Shown here: piece by piece, positions 12,016 to 23,559 of the stretch
Layout of the letters: each line of letters begins with the position of its first letter
Numbering within the stretch: the stretch's first letter is position 1
Assembly: GCA_030704615.1 (NCBI GenBank)
Contig: CM060731.1
Location: 35,094,001-35,158,000 of the forward strand
DNA: 64,000 bases
Source of the DNA: Takakia lepidozioides
Taxonomy: Eukaryota > Streptophyta > Takakiopsida > Takakiales > Takakiaceae
Reading direction: 5' to 3'
Made by a program: the position numbers and the translations under genes
Notes under the pieces: generated by a model
What the model was told of the DNA's origin: nothing
Database searches by the model: none
What the model saw: only the letters and a program-made list of their open reading frames with translations

Positions 12016-13148
12016 CAAAGTAGTGGCAGCCCTCATCCACTAGGCCCACATGGCTACATGCAGAAAGAAGAGATATAAAGGTGACACTGTCTGGCTTCAA
12101 GCCTTCCTGCTGCATTTGTTCAAATAGTTGGAGATTCCCTACAACACCCATGCTGACCAGATCCTGCAATCATCACATGAGACCAAAGCTCGTTCAGACA
12201 TACTGCTGAACACCTCCCATGCATCATTTACACTCCCACATTTGGAATACATGTTCACAAGGGCATTCTCCAAATTCATCTCTAACACAATTCCAGCTTT
12301 CATGATGTCAGCATGGACCCTCTTGCCCTTTTTCAGGGCTCCTAAGCTAGTGCATCCATTGAGCATGCAAATGAATGATATCCTATTGGGTTTCACTCCT
12401 TCGAGTTGCATTTGCTCATAGAGCTCAAAAAACTCCCTACCACACCCATGCTGGGCATATCCTGTAATCATGGCATTCCATGAGACCACATTGCGTTGAA
12501 CAATACCGTCAAACACTTGATGTGCTTCCTCCATGTTTGCACATTCGGCATACATGTCAGCAAGGGCAGTCTCCAGAATGATATTTGGTCCAATTCCAGC
12601 CTTTGTGATGTCAATGTGGATTCTTTCCCCTTCTCCAGAACTCTTAGAACTGTCCATGTAAACAGTGACCGTTCAGGCATTCTGTCAAACACATGGCATG
12701 CATCCATCACACTCCCACACTTCGCATACATGTTGATAAGGGTGCTCAAGAGGAAGATTTTTGGGTTGAAACCATTTCGTATAATGTGGGAGTGCACCTG
12801 TTTTCCCTCTGCAAGGTCATTCCTGTTGATGCACTCCTGCAAGAGACATACATAAAGTATTGGAGTCTGCCCTGCCTTGTCGGTTCAAGATGTGCAGTGC
12901 CTCTTCAGTTGACCTACCTTACATAATCTCCTCACATCCCCACGAGAACCAGGAGTGTTCTTTTTCACTCCCTCACTTGCTCCTCGGGGTGCTTCCAGTC
13001 TGCTGCCCAATGAATAACTGTGCCTGATCCAACGATGCCATCCTGCATGACTCAGAATTCTTAGTTGATCATCTTTATTCTCATTCATACACTCAACAGG
13101 CATAGTTAATCTCAACAATCTCTTCAATGAGGACAGGCTTCTTGCCAC

Positions 13149-13559
13149 ATATTAACAGGTCCAAGACTTCTGCAGTCCTGCACTTAAAGATTAAACTGTA
13201 CCAGTTCCATCTGTTTGACTTGGAATCCATCACCAGATCGTTCTTGATCTGGTAACATGGCAGCTACCCTTGCTTTCATCCAAGAAGGGTTCACAATCCA
13301 AAGGACCTCATTTTTGTGCTTATGCCTGAAATATGGTGATCTTCGACTTCTTTGTGACAAAGGTGAGTGGAAATGTGAGCAGACATAGATTAACCACAGC
13401 CTTGCATGGGGAACTAAAGTAGAACTATCTTACAAACCTCATGGCATGCTCGTAACATCTGTCAAGGATGGAGAAGGTTTCCACCCAATCATGCAATATA
13501 AATCACCCCGTTGAGCCATATGCATGATTCAGCTCAAATCCTGTAGATTGCTACAATGC
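13149..13559. other. No gene seen
   Basis: Spacer upstream of the PPR pseudogene start. It may hold its old promoter. I see no coding or repeat signal. Confidence 0.35.
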
Positions 13560-13815
13560 CCTGGCTGAGCACAAAATAAAAAGCATACTCCTGCAATCAA
13601 GGAGGTTTTGTTGATTGACATCCATGGGGACATAGGCCATTCAACTTACTATATTCACCAAATGGGATATGATGACCTGAGCAGGAGAACAGTAAGAAGC
13701 CATAAAAGAGGCACTGGTCATTACAAATTCCGAAGGGCATATGTGAAAAAGGGGGGCTTGTATCTGTAAACTCCACGTCGTACTATGGGGAGGGGCATGG
13801 TAGAAGGAAGAAGAC
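13560..13815 (+). pseudogene. Fragment of a captured gene, possibly amidohydrolase-like (copy 1)
   Basis: Nearly identical to 58690-58950. One frame reads ALAEHKIKSIL, then after a one-base shift LLIDIHGD.GHSTYYIHQMGYDDLSRRT. The LIDIHG...GY.LS pattern recalls N-formylglutamate amidohydrolase-like proteins, but this is a weak resemblance. It is broken by a frameshift and has no start. It could be any fragment carried along with the repeated segment. Confidence 0.35.
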
Positions 13816-14689
13816 CTGAAGATCTGATTAGGACCAATTTGCAATCCAGTTCCAGTGAATTGATTTGGTGATTGATGGGATGGCATTGACATCATACCAT
13901 AAAGTGGTTCCTTGATGTCATTAATGTTGATACCAGTTTTGATCTCTCAATGAAACACAGATGTTGTTGCACTGCCAGTGAGTGACAAATCTCAGAAGAG
14001 ATAGAGAGCCGAGGGAGGAAGAGGAACAGAAGGGGACAAGAGCTCCCGGCGGAGAGCTCTCAACAACAAGCTTTTAGTTACGATAAAGCTGAAACGAAGA
14101 AGTACCGCAAAATTTGTGGTGAACGCAGCGTCGAATAGAGCGGACGACATAGAGCTGTGAGCTGTTGGGGTTGGCTTTCTGTCGCAGGCCTGTGATGTAA
14201 CTTCAGTACAGTATTTTTTTCTTCCGCTCTCCTCCATTACGAGCAACCAAGAGCCTTCAGCATTACAGAAAGAAGGTGAGGAACCATGAGCGTAGAAATC
14301 AAGTACAGGAGAGGTCTTTTAAGTGAACAACAAGCACTAAGCAGGATTGTGAATGTGGTGAAATGGCTGACTGGAAAGGGAAGGTTTATGAATGTAGCGT
14401 TTGAAAGGAAGGGGGTACAAAAGATTGAAACTTCAGGTGAAAGAAGGCAAGCAGAGTCAGATTCACACTTTGACTGTAAGAGACAGTCTCTCAAAACCAA
14501 CATAATTTGATGGCGTACGAAGAATTCTGTCGGCAAAATGCTAACGAAGACAAAAGTGAGAAGGAGACGCGGGATTGGCCCGGTAACCTCAAAACTAAGC
14601 AGAAGTCTTTACAAATTGGTGCCTTCGCTATGCTAGGGTATGACGTCGAGATCAAAAAGAGGGAAAGCGCTACCAAATAGAAGCTCCAA

Positions 14690-14925
14690 TGCAAGATGGA
14701 CAGCAATGCTCTCAACCTTGAATTCATCTCATCGGGAGCTTAAGGAAGGGATGCCAAACTTACCCCGAACAGCCACATTGGCTGCTTTGGAGCATGCTGA
14801 CATGCACTCCTTAAGCACCCCCACTTGAATGGATTGAAGAGACTTAGCCTGGTTGGAGTTATCAACCCATATTGCAGATCCGTACTCCAAGGCAGGTCTG
14901 ATAACGCGACAAGAGGAGAGAGAGA
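14690..14925 (-). mobile_element. LINE family 2 internal fragment
   Basis: On the minus strand this matches the ORF2 region around 60905-61095 (RPALEYGSAIWVDNSNQAKS, then ECMSACSK.ANVAV), with stops and indels. The same piece recurs at 40190-40395 and 59890-60100, so it travelled with the repeated segment. Confidence 0.75.
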
Positions 14926-15631
14926 GAGAGAATAAGAGGTTTTAGTATTTCAGTTGAGCAGTAACAGTCAATGTTCACATCGATTCCTGCATTATCTCGG
15001 TAAATCTGTTTCTTTCTTTCAAGGCTCCCTTGCGATGTGACAACCATATGTGATCAATTTCAAGGATGAACACAGCATATTTTTTGTGGGTCATTGTAGC
15101 CATCAGCCAATGCTGGTCTGGATTCAAAGAGATTCTGCGTTTTATTTTGAGAATGGTGTCTTCGAATCTCAGGCTTGAGCCTTCGCTAAGGTTTGAAACC
15201 AATAATGCCATGCGACTTGTTCAATCCTGGGGCCAGAAATTGCATGCATTCTTTCCTCCATCGCGCTATGGTGCCCAAGACACTTTGTTTTGATTATTCA
15301 GGCCACCACTGCTTCAACACTGCCTCATTGCGGGTTCTATTCACGGCAATCTTGTGTTCGTCGCCTACCACCATTGGCACACTAATTAGCTGTGGGAGAC
15401 TCCGCCATCACCTTGCTCAACCATACAAGTTGCACACAAGCGCCAAATTAGTCCTAGACTGATCCCACCGGAAGATCTCTCTGTCTCTCTCTCTTTCATT
15501 ACGTATGAAATATGAAAATATATCAAGTCCTACAGTCTACTATGCGGACATGTACATATGGGGAGAGTGTTGTGACGGATTGTTCGGTACAACATGTCAA
15601 AGTTGATGCAGGTGCTGCATCTGATCAGGCT

Positions 15632-15756
15632 CTAAATTATCTCTTGTAGTTCGTGATGGACATTGGTGATGGCCCTGAGCTATGGGAAAACTGAGTCAGG
15701 ATGCCGGTAGCGCTTGTGCATGCTTTGCCAGTGAATACCGCCAGACATAAACTCCT
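15632..15756 (-). pseudogene. 3' end of a terpene synthase gene, truncated (copy A)
   Basis: The last 41 codons and stop of a gene nearly identical to the intact terpene synthase at 41140-42426 (HWQSMHKRYRHPDS, ITNVHHELQEII). Near 15756 it breaks off within the codons for KEFMSG and continues directly into PPR sequence on the other strand, so this is a recombination junction. Confidence 0.88.
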
Positions 15757-18040
15757 ACATGGAACGCCATGCTTGCAGGGTATGCAGAGCAGGGGCGCGG
15801 GATGGAGGCCTTGGACCATACCTATGAGCAAATTATGGGGGAAGGGGTGAAATGCAACCACATCACGTTTGTGAGCGTTTGCAATGCTTGTGCAAGCCTG
15901 GCAGCCCTGGAAAAGGGCAAAGAGGTCCATGAGGGGGGAAGGGGGGAAGCCCGACCACATCACGTTTGTGTGCATTTGTAATGCGTGTGCAAGCCACATT
16001 CATTTGTGTTCTCAATGTTGGTGCCAACATGGTGGCCCTGGAGAAGGGCAAAGATATCCATGCTGACATTATCAAAGCTGGAATTTCGTCATACATTAAT
16101 TGGGAGACTGCCCTTGTTAACATGTATACCAAATATGGGAGTGTAAGGGAGGCCTGTCTAGTGTTCAACAATATGGTGGCAGGATATACCAAGCATGGTT
16201 GTGGTAGGAATACCTTCGAGACATATGATCAACTGATAGAGCAAGGGGTGATGCCCGATCAGGTCACATTTGTTTGCATTCTCAAGGCTTGTGCGAGACT
16301 GGCAGCCCTGGAAAACGATAAAGAGGTCCATGCTGACATATGAAAGCTGGACTTGTACCAAATCTGATTTTGAACAATAGCCTTGTTGACATGTATGCGA
16401 AATGCGGGAGCATGAAGGTTGCAAAGAGAGTATTTGACAACATGGCTGAACTGGATGTGGTGTCGTGGAATGCGATGATCACAGGATATGCCCAACATGG
16501 GTGTGGGATGGAGGCTTTGGGGACCTATGAGCAAAAGATGTGGAAGCATTCAACAGAATGCCTCAACGATCTTGATCACGTGGAATATAATGTTGGCAGG
16601 ATTTACCAAGCATGGGTGTGGTAGGAATGCTTTTGAAACCTATGAGCAGATTCTGCGCAAAGGGGTTAAGCCCAACCACATCAGATTTGTTTGTGTTTGC
16701 AATGCGTGTGCAAGCCTGGCAGCCCTGGAAAAGGGCAAAGAGGTGCATGGTTGCATCGCCAAAGCTGGAATTGTACCAGATGTGATTCTGAACACTGCCC
16801 TGCTGGACATGTATGTGAAATGTGAGTGCATCGAGGATGCAAAGGGAGTTTTCGACAGTATGGCTGAAGGAGATGTGGTGTCGTAGAGGGCGCTGATTGC
16901 AGAATATGCACAGCAGGGATGCGGGATGGAGGCTTTGGAGACCTATGAGCAAATGATGTGCGACGGGGTGAAGCCCGACCACATCACGTTTGTGTGCGTG
17001 TGCAAGCCTGGCAACCCTGGAAAAGGGCGAAGAGGTGCATGGCAACATCGTCAGAGCTGGAATTGTACCAGATATGATCCTGAACTCTGCCCTGGTGGAC
17101 ATGTATGCCAAATGTGGGTGCATAGAGGATGCAAAGGGAGTGTTCGACAATATGGCTGAATGAGATGTGGTGTCGTGGAATGCAATGATCGCAGGATATG
17201 CACAGCATGGTTGTCATAGGGAGGTCCTGCAACTAATTGAAGGAATGCAAAAGAACAGCTTGAAGTAGTATATGTTCTCTCTGCATGCAGTCACACTGGC
17301 CTTCTGAATGAAGGTAGACGCTACGTCGATTCCCTGATTCAAGATCATGGTGTCACTCCGACAGTATAGCACTTTGGCTGCATGGTGGACCTTCTTGGAC
17401 GTGCGGGACAACTGGATGAGGCAGTGGACCTGATTAATGGAAGGCCTTGTTTAGTGCCTGCAAAATCCATGACAATGTAGAGATGGCTCAACATGTGGCA
17501 ACATCTATCCTCAAGTGGAATGAACAGGATGCCGCGACTTATGTTGCTATCAAACATCTATGCTGCAGCTGGCAGGTGGGTTGATACTGTAAAGGTGAGA
17601 AGAATGATGAAGGTCAGAGGGGTTGAAAAGGAGCCAGGTTGCTGTTGCATTGAGGTTTGCAACAGGGTGCACACCTTCGTTGTAGATGACAAGTTGCATC
17701 CCAGAATTAAGGAAATCCATGCTGAGCTGAGAAGATTGTCTGGGAAGATGAAGGAGGCGGGGTATGTGCCTGACAGGCGCTTTGTATTGCATGATGTGGG
17801 GAGGAGGAAAAGGAATTTTCTCTTTGCCACCATAGTGAGAAGCTGGCCATTGGTTTTGGGCTGATCCGCATGACCCCTAGGACGCCTCTCCATCTCATCA
17901 AGAATCTTCGAGTGTGTGGTGACTGCCACACCTCCACCAAATTCATCTCAAAGATTGTTGGCCGAGCAATTGTTGTACGGGACGCTAACCGCTTTCACCA
18001 CTTTGAAAATGGGATTTGTTCTTGTGGTGATTACTGGTGA
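15757..18040 (+). pseudogene. DYW-type PPR pseudogene with repeat array and full DYW end
   Basis: 15757-17260 is an array of PLS units (DVVSWNAMITGYAQHGCG, GVKPNHIRFVCVCNACASL, LEKGKEVHG, GIVPDVILNTALLDMYVKC) with stops and frameshifts. From 17260 follow degraded E motifs (HFGCMVDLLGRAGQLDEAVD after correcting breaks), E+ (YVLLSNIYAAAGRW) and a DYW domain from about 17640 to CSCGDYW and TGA at 18040. The DYW part has one frameshift near 17805, then [16 protein letters not shown] and [19 protein letters not shown]. The gene begins at a junction with terpene synthase sequence and has no start codon. Confidence 0.85.
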
Positions 18041-18179
18041 AAGGATGTCTTCTTGGAAAGATGGGGAGGTTTTTTTCAGGATTAAGACCACAGCCACACT
18101 TTGAAAGCTGATGTATGCATACTACGACCGTCGATCAGTTGATCCCAGCTCTATTGCCTTCCTTTTCACTCATATGTCT

Positions 18180-18565
18180 CCAAAGCCTCCCTACCAACTC
18201 CATGTTGGGCATATCCTGAAATCATTGCACTCCAGGAGAGCACATCTCGTTCAGCCACCGGGCTGGCACATGCATTGAGAACGCACACAACCGTTACCTG
18301 GTTGGGCATAACCCCTTTCTGTTTTGCTCATAGATCTCCAAAGCCTTTTTACCACATCCAAGCTGAGCATATCCTCCGATCATCGCACTCCATGAGACCA
18401 CATTTTGTCGAGCCATATTGTCAAACACTAGATGCACATCTGTCATGTTCCCAAATTTGGCATAATGTTGGCAAGGGCAGTTTCCAGGACGATATTTGGC
18501 TCAATTCTGGCTTTGATAATATCAGTATGGATCTTTTTGCCCTTTTCCAGGTCTGCTAGGTTGGC
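18180..18565 (-). pseudogene. PPR repeat fragment
   Basis: On the minus strand about 120 codons of PLS repeats (FGSILALIIS-type antisense frames hide it on the plus strand). Recognisable are LEKGKKIHTDIIKA, then NMTDVHLVFDNMARQNVVSWS and the S motif ALVS-type end. It is opposite to and just downstream of the previous pseudogene and is truncated at both ends. Confidence 0.65.
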
Positions 18566-18769
18566 TCATGCATCGAGAACGGAAAATCCAAGCACCATGT
18601 GTTTGGAAGTTGGCAATTAGGTGTGGCTTCAAATGTGTGGAAAACATGTCCAATAATGCACAAGCTACTAATATTGTGATAAACTGTCCACTCATCTGAG
18701 CAGCTATAAAAGACAAGCCAATATGAGCACTCCTTACCCATTGGATCATAGTGTGGCCCGCATCCTTAA

Positions 18770-18835
18770 AGAAATCTCCGCTTTCCTGTGAGAATCTCCA
18801 GGAGCACCACACCAAAGCTGTACAAGATGAAAAAC
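18770..18835 (-). pseudogene. Protein kinase fragment (subdomain IX)
   Basis: The minus strand reads LYSFGVVLLEILTGKRRF and then a stop. This is the D.YSFGVVLLEILTGK.. helix of plant receptor-like kinases, where the usual Val before Tyr is Leu. No other kinase motif lies nearby, so it is a short captured fragment. Confidence 0.6.
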
Positions 18836-18989
18836 CTTACATTATGAAACCACCATTGTGAAGCATCTGAGAAAAACTCTAGCCAGAGCTATTTGTTGCT
18901 CATTGCTTGATCTGCGTGCAGACACTACAAGAGCATGCGAGCTCTGTCATTTCCCTTACTCCGAGGAAAATCCTGGTAGGCATTACCCC

Positions 18990-19680
18990 CTAAACACATT
19001 TTATTCAGCCGTATTCTCAAACACATCAGGCACATACCAGCCTCCTTCATCTGCCCAGACAATCTGCTCAGCGCAGCATGGATTTCCTCAATCTGTGGAT
19101 GCATTTTGTCATCCACAATGAATGTATGCACTTCGGTGTTGACCTCAATGTAGCTGCAACCTGGCTCCTTCTGCACACCTCTGGCCTTCATCATTTTCCA
19201 AACTGATGTGGCATCGTCCCACCTGCCAGCTGCAGCATGGATGTCTGATAGCAACACATAAGTTGCGGCATCTTGTTCATCCCACTTGAGGATAGATGTT
19301 GCCACACGTTCAGCCATCTCCACATTGCCATGGATTCTGCAGGCACCAAGCAAGGCCTTCCACACCACAACATCAGGATTGATTGGCATTTTATTAATCA
19401 GGTCCACTGCCTCATCCAATTGTCCTACACGTTCAAGAAGGTCCACCATGCAGCCAAAGTGCTTTACTGTTGGAGTAACACCATGATCTTGACTCAGGGA
19501 ATCGAAGTAGTGTCTTCCTTCATTCAGTAGGCCAGTGTGGCTGCATGCAGAGAGAACACATATAAAGGTGATATTGTCCGGCTTCAAGCCGTTCTTTTAC
19601 ATTCCTTCAAATAGTTGCAGGACCTCCCTATGACAACCATGCTGGGCATATCCTGCGATCACCCACGACACCACATTTTG
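18990..19680 (-). pseudogene. PPR-DYW gene C-terminal part, E/E+ intact, DYW cut off
   Basis: About 185 open codons from MKPDNITFICVLSACSHTGL through HFGCMVDLLERVGQLDEAVDL, LGACRIHGNVEMAERVA, YVLLSDIHAAAGRWDD, EPGCSYIEVNTEVHTF and LSRLSGQMKEAG. The DYW domain should then start with YVPDTRF. Instead, after YVPDV the sequence jumps to a PPR unit (VFENTAE, stop, NV) near 19035. A frameshift near 19600 separates it from the upstream S motif (19620-19680). Confidence 0.82.
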
Positions 19681-19705
19681 TTGGATCGCCAATTTTTACT
19701 CAGGC

Positions 19706-19790
19706 GAGGAGAAGCTGTGGAATGAATACTTTTCTGACCCCTGTTAATGGTGGGACAATCGAGGCAAAAAGGTAAATGCCTGTTGGATAA
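19706..19790 (+). pseudogene. OSB-type PDF-motif fragment, first half
   Basis: Reads EEKLWNEYFSDP, a stop, then WWDNRGKKVNA. This matches the W..F..P..WWDNR..K.N first half of the C-terminal PDF motif of plant organellar single-stranded-DNA-binding (OSB) proteins. The DNA after it matches the intron-like spacer that separates the two motif halves at 23100-23390. Confidence 0.65.
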
Positions 19791-19914
19791 CAGAGAGTAG
19801 CAGATGCAATTGAGCATATGAACTAGTATGATAAGTTGAGTTGGGTGTTTCCTAGAACAAATCTAGGCTATCATTGTCGGCTGCTAGCAGCAAAGCAAGG
19901 ATGTATGCATGAGT

Positions 19915-20400
19915 GGTCGAGCAAAGGGAGTCTTTCATAATGTGGTTGAATGAAATGTGGTGTCATGGAATGCGATGATCGCAGGATATGCCCAGCATGG
20001 TTGTCAAGGTCCTGCAGCTATTTGAAGGAATGCGAAAGAACGGCTTGAAGTCGGACAATATCACCTTTATATGTGTTCTCTCTGCATGCAGCCGCACTGG
20101 CCTACTGAAATCCAGATGTTGTGGTCTGGAAGGCCTTGCTTGGTGCCTGCAAAATCCATGGCAATGTGGAGATAGCGCAACTTATGTGTTGCTATCAAAC
20201 ATCTATGCCGCACAGGCAGGTGGGATGACACTGCAAAGGTGAGAAGAATGATCACGGTCAGAGGGGGTTACAAAGGAGCCAGGAGCCAGGTCGCTACTGC
20301 ATTGAGGTTGGCAATAGGGTGCACACCTTCGTTGTAGATGACAAGTTGCATCCCAGAATTAAGGAAATCCATGCTGAGCTGAGAAGATTGTCTGGGTGGA
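19915..20400 (+). pseudogene. PPR S-motif plus E/E+ fragment
   Basis: Starts with KGVFHNVVE, stop, [17 protein letters not shown]. It then has a frameshifted KSDNITFICVLSACSRTGLL and a deletion that removes most of the E motif. ALLGAC.IHGNVEIA and YVLLSNIYA..GRWDDTAKV follow, and the IEV.NRVHTFVVDDKLHP region of E+. It ends at 20400 in the repeated intron-like unit of the OSB group. Confidence 0.7.
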
Positions 20401-20439
20401 ATGACTTTGACAAGTAACTGCCAATGTGGCAGCAGGAAA

Positions 20440-22300
20440 GTATCCAAAAACAGATAACATTGTTCAACAATGTGGCTGAATGAACTGTGGTGCCGCGGAA
20501 CGCCATGCTTATGCACAACAGGGGCGTGGGATGGAGGCTTTGGAGACCTATGAATAAATGATGGTGGAAGGGGTGAAGCCCGACCACATCACGTCTATGC
20601 TTTTGCAAGCCTGGCAGCCCTGGAAAAGGGCAAAGAGGTGCATGGTTGCATCGCGAAAGCAGGAATTGTACCAGATGTGATTCTGAACAATACCCTCGTG
20701 GACATGTATGCCAAATGTAGGAGGCATCTCAGCAGATTCAGATACATTTGTCTGTCTCTTGCTTAAGTGCATCAAGATGAAAGGTCTGGAAGCTGGAAAA
20801 CAGGTGCACACTCACATTATCCAAAGTGGATTCACGCCAAGTGTTTTTCTCCTCAAGACCCCTTGTCAACATGTCAAACCTGGGAGCTCTGGAAAAGGGG
20901 AAAAAGGTCCATGGTGACATCGTCAAAGCTGGAATTGTACCAGATATTCTGAACACTGCCCTGGTGGACATGTATGCCAAATGTGGGTGCATTAAGGATG
21001 CGAAGGGAGTTTTCAACACTATGGCTGAACGAGATGTGGTGTCATGGAAGACGATGCTTGCAGGGTATGCACAGCAAGGACGTGGTATGAAGGCTTTGGA
21101 GACGTATGATCAAATGATGGGGGAAGGGGTGAAGCCCGACCACATCACATTTGTGTGCATTTGCGATGCGTGTGCAAGCCTGGCAGCTCTGGATAAGGGC
21201 GAAAGAAGTCCATGGTGACATTGTCAGAGCTGCAATTGTACCGAGTGTCATTCTGAACAATACCCTCGTGGACATGTATGAAGGGAGTGTTTGACAGTAT
21301 GGCTGAATGAAGATGTGGTGTCGTGGAGTGCGATGATTGCAAGATATGCACACCAAGGGCGCGGGATGGAGGCTTTGGAGGACCTCTGAGCAAATGGTGT
21401 GCGAAGGGGTGAAGCGCAACCGCATAATGTTTGTTTGCATTGGCAGTGCGTGTGCAAGCCTGGCAGCCCTGGAAAGGTGCAAAGAGGTCCATGGTGACAT
21501 CGTCAAATCTGGAATTGTACCCGATGTCATTCTGAACACTGCCCTGCTGGACATGTATGTCAAATGTGAGTGCATCGAGGATGCAAAGGGAGTGTTCGAC
21601 AGTACGGCTGAATGAGATGTGGTGTTGTGGAGTGCGATGATTGCAGGATATGCACAACAAGGATGCGGGATGGAGGCTTTGGAGACCTATGAGCAATTGA
21701 TGTGCGAAGGGGTGAAGCCTAACCGCAACATATTTGTTTGTGTTTGCAATGCGTGTGCAAGCCTAGGAGGTCTGGAAAAGGGGAAAGAGGTCCATGGTGA
21801 CATCGTCAAAGCTGGAATTGTACCAGATGTCATCCTGAACACTGCCCTAGTGGACATGTATGCCAAATGTGGGTGCATGAAGGATGCGAAGGGAGTTTTC
21901 AAATGGCTGAACAAGATGTGGTGTCGTGGAACACGATGCTTGCAAGGTATGCACAGCAGGGGTGTGGGATGGAGGCTTTGGAGACCTATGAGCAAATGAT
22001 GGGGGAAGGGGTGAAGCCCGACCACATCACGTTTGTGTGCGTTTGCAATGCGTGTGCAAGCCTGGCAGCCGTGGTAAAGGGCAAAGAGGTGCATGGTTGC
22101 ATCGCCAAAGCTAGAACTGTACTAGGTGTGATCCTGAACACTGCCTTGGTGGACATGTATGCCAAATGTGGGAGCATTGAGGATGCAGAGGGAGTGTTCA
22201 ACAATATGGCTGAATGAGATTTGTTGTCGTGGAACGTGATGCTTGCAGGATATGCACAGCAGGGCGTGGGATGGAGGACTTGGAGACCTATGAGCAAATG
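20440..22300 (+). pseudogene. PPR PLS-unit tandem array
   Basis: About six near-identical units of roughly 300 bp, each one P-L-S triplet ([80 protein letters not shown]). An N-terminal PPR-gene piece (ADSDTFVCLLLKCIKMKGLE) is embedded at 20715-20865. Most units carry stops or indels; the AERDVVSW codon CGA has become TGA at 20472, 21609 and 22213. There is no start, no E or DYW end, and no continuous frame. Confidence 0.8.
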
Positions 22301-22329
22301 CATTGCAAACACAAACAAACATGATGTGG

Positions 22330-22755
22330 TTGGAGCTTCACCCCTTCGCGCATCATTTGCTCAAGCATCCCATGCTTGGTAAATCCTGCCAACATTATAT
22401 TTCACGTGATCAAAGATGGTTGAGGCATTTTGTTGAACACTTGGTGAGCATCCATGATGCTCCCACACTTAACATACATGTTGACAAGGGTGTTGAGTAG
22501 AAAAACGTTTGGCGTGAATCCACTTTGGATAATGTGAGTGTGCACCTGCTTTCCAGCTTCCAGGCCTTTCATCTTGATGCACTTATGCAAGAGAAAGACA
22601 GACGTATCTGAATCTGCTGAAATGCCTCCTTGGTTTAAAGTCTGTAGAGCCTCTTTCAGTCTGCCTGCCTCACAAAGCATCTTCACATGTCCAGAAGTGC
22701 CAGAAGAGGTATTCTGGACTCCCTCTCTTGATCCTCTACTAGAAGTTGTGGTCAT
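22330..22755 (-). pseudogene. N-terminal part of a PPR gene, head-on to the array
   Basis: From ATG 22755 about 116 codons stay open: a Ser/Thr-rich leader, LCEAGRLKEALQTLNQGG, ADSDTSVFLLHKCIKMKGLE, AGKQVHTHIIQSGFTPNVFL, LVNMYVKCGSIMDAHQVFNKMP, and then a stop. This is the normal start of the PPR family whose pieces fill the region. It faces the array at 20440-22300, so the two are tail to tail. A residual PPR unit lies at 22330-22400. Confidence 0.72.
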
Positions 22756-22849
22756 GGTGCCTGATTTTATCAGCTGTGCCACTGCAGTTGTTGCCTTTAG
22801 TTGACCCTATATGGTTTCCTAGGTTCCCTGGCCACGTGCCCTATAATTC

Positions 22850-23391
22850 CTAGGATTTCAGTTGTGTGTACCCATGCAGGCTTCTTGTAGCTGTTGATCC
22901 ACAGAGAATTATAGGTAATCTTGTGCTTGAAATCTGGACCTCTTGGATGAATCTGGACCCACATTCTATCCCTGCTTCAGCCATCCATGCCTCTGCACAA
23001 ATCATGCATTCATCCTTGCCTCACTGCTAGCAGCTGACAATGGCAGCCTAGATTTGTTCTAGGAAACACCCAGTTGACCATCTACCAATGCACGTTTTAG
23101 CTATCCGTCCATAGGGAATCATAGGTAATCTTGAGCTTGAAATCCGGCCCTCTTGGATGAATCTGGACCCAAACTCTATCCCTGCTCTGCACAAATCATG
23201 CATACATCCTTGCCTTGCCGCTAGAAGCTGACAGTGACAGCCTAGATTTGTTCTAGCAAACACCGCAACCCTAATTATCACACTAGTTCCTATGCTGACT
23301 TGCGGTTCCAACAGGCATTCACCTTTTTGCCTCGATTGTTCCACCCTTGACTGTGGTCAGAAACACATTCATTCCAGAGCTTCTCCTCGCC
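22850..23391 (-). pseudogene. OSB-like PDF-motif gene relic, partly duplicated
   Basis: The minus strand holds a motif first half at 23388-23308 (EEKLWNE, then NNRGKKVNA), an intron-like spacer (23270-23160) and a second half at 23150-23093 (GPDFKLKITYDSLW). Then a second copy of spacer (23060-22980) and second half at 22943-22864 (RGPDFKHKITYNSLWINS, then KKPAWV) follows. W..F..P..WWDNR..K......GPDFKHK.T...LWI.....P.WV is the C-terminal DNA-binding motif of OSB proteins, which act in mitochondria and plastids. The OB-fold is not visible. Stops and indels make it a pseudogene. Confidence 0.68.
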
Positions 23392-23559
23392 ACTGTTATC
23401 TGCTCTTCGACCCTTTCCTATTGCCACATTGGCAGTAACATGTGAAAATCACTCCAAAACCACCATAGATCCACCAACGAGCTAACTTGCAGAATTCAAC
23501 ATGAAAATTTAAGGACGACTCTGATTACAGGGAAAAACAGGCTGAAATGTGTTGGAGAA

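Larger units (their letters stand above)
10977..13148 (-). pseudogene. DYW-type PPR protein pseudogene, split by a LINE insertion
   Basis: PPR-DYW proteins bind organellar RNA and edit specific cytidines; the DYW domain is the deaminase. Order on the minus strand: N-terminal region (13148-12885), PLS repeats (12842-12140: [52 protein letters not shown]), then [20 protein letters not shown], the E/E+ motifs (FGCRVDLLGRAGRVDEAEDL, ACRIHGCVEVAERAA, YVLLSNIYAVAGRWDD) and a DYW domain ending CSCGDYW at 10977. The DYW part keeps the zinc ligands in CGDCH and the CSC motif. Defects: frameshifts near 12900, 12650 and 12140; a deletion of about 25 codons at 11283 between E+ (KEPGCS) and DYW; and a 361-bp LINE inserted at 11639. 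It was once a full editing factor and is now dead. Confidence 0.88.
14228..15756. repeat. Duplicated segment, copy A (matches 39742-41262)
   Basis: The segment runs from ACGAGCAACCAAGAGCC to a fragment of terpene-synthase 3' coding sequence and is nearly identical to 39742-41262, with small indels. For example, about 20 bp near 15560 is missing here. It carries a plus-strand frame (MSVEIKYRRGLLSEQQ at 14286) that I do not recognise, a LINE fragment and a (GA)n run. Its left neighbour (13560-14227) instead matches 58690-59370. Confidence 0.85.

Noticed and set aside
14286-14510. MSVEIKYRRG... frame, identical at 39788
   Set aside because: It is kept only because the whole segment is duplicated; the third copy (59400) is broken, and there is no family match.
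16563-17150. Long antisense reading frames (His/Thr/Pro/Cys-rich) opposite the PPR arrays
   Set aside because: They recur wherever PPR units occur and are the reverse-strand shadow of the repeat; no start or family resemblance.
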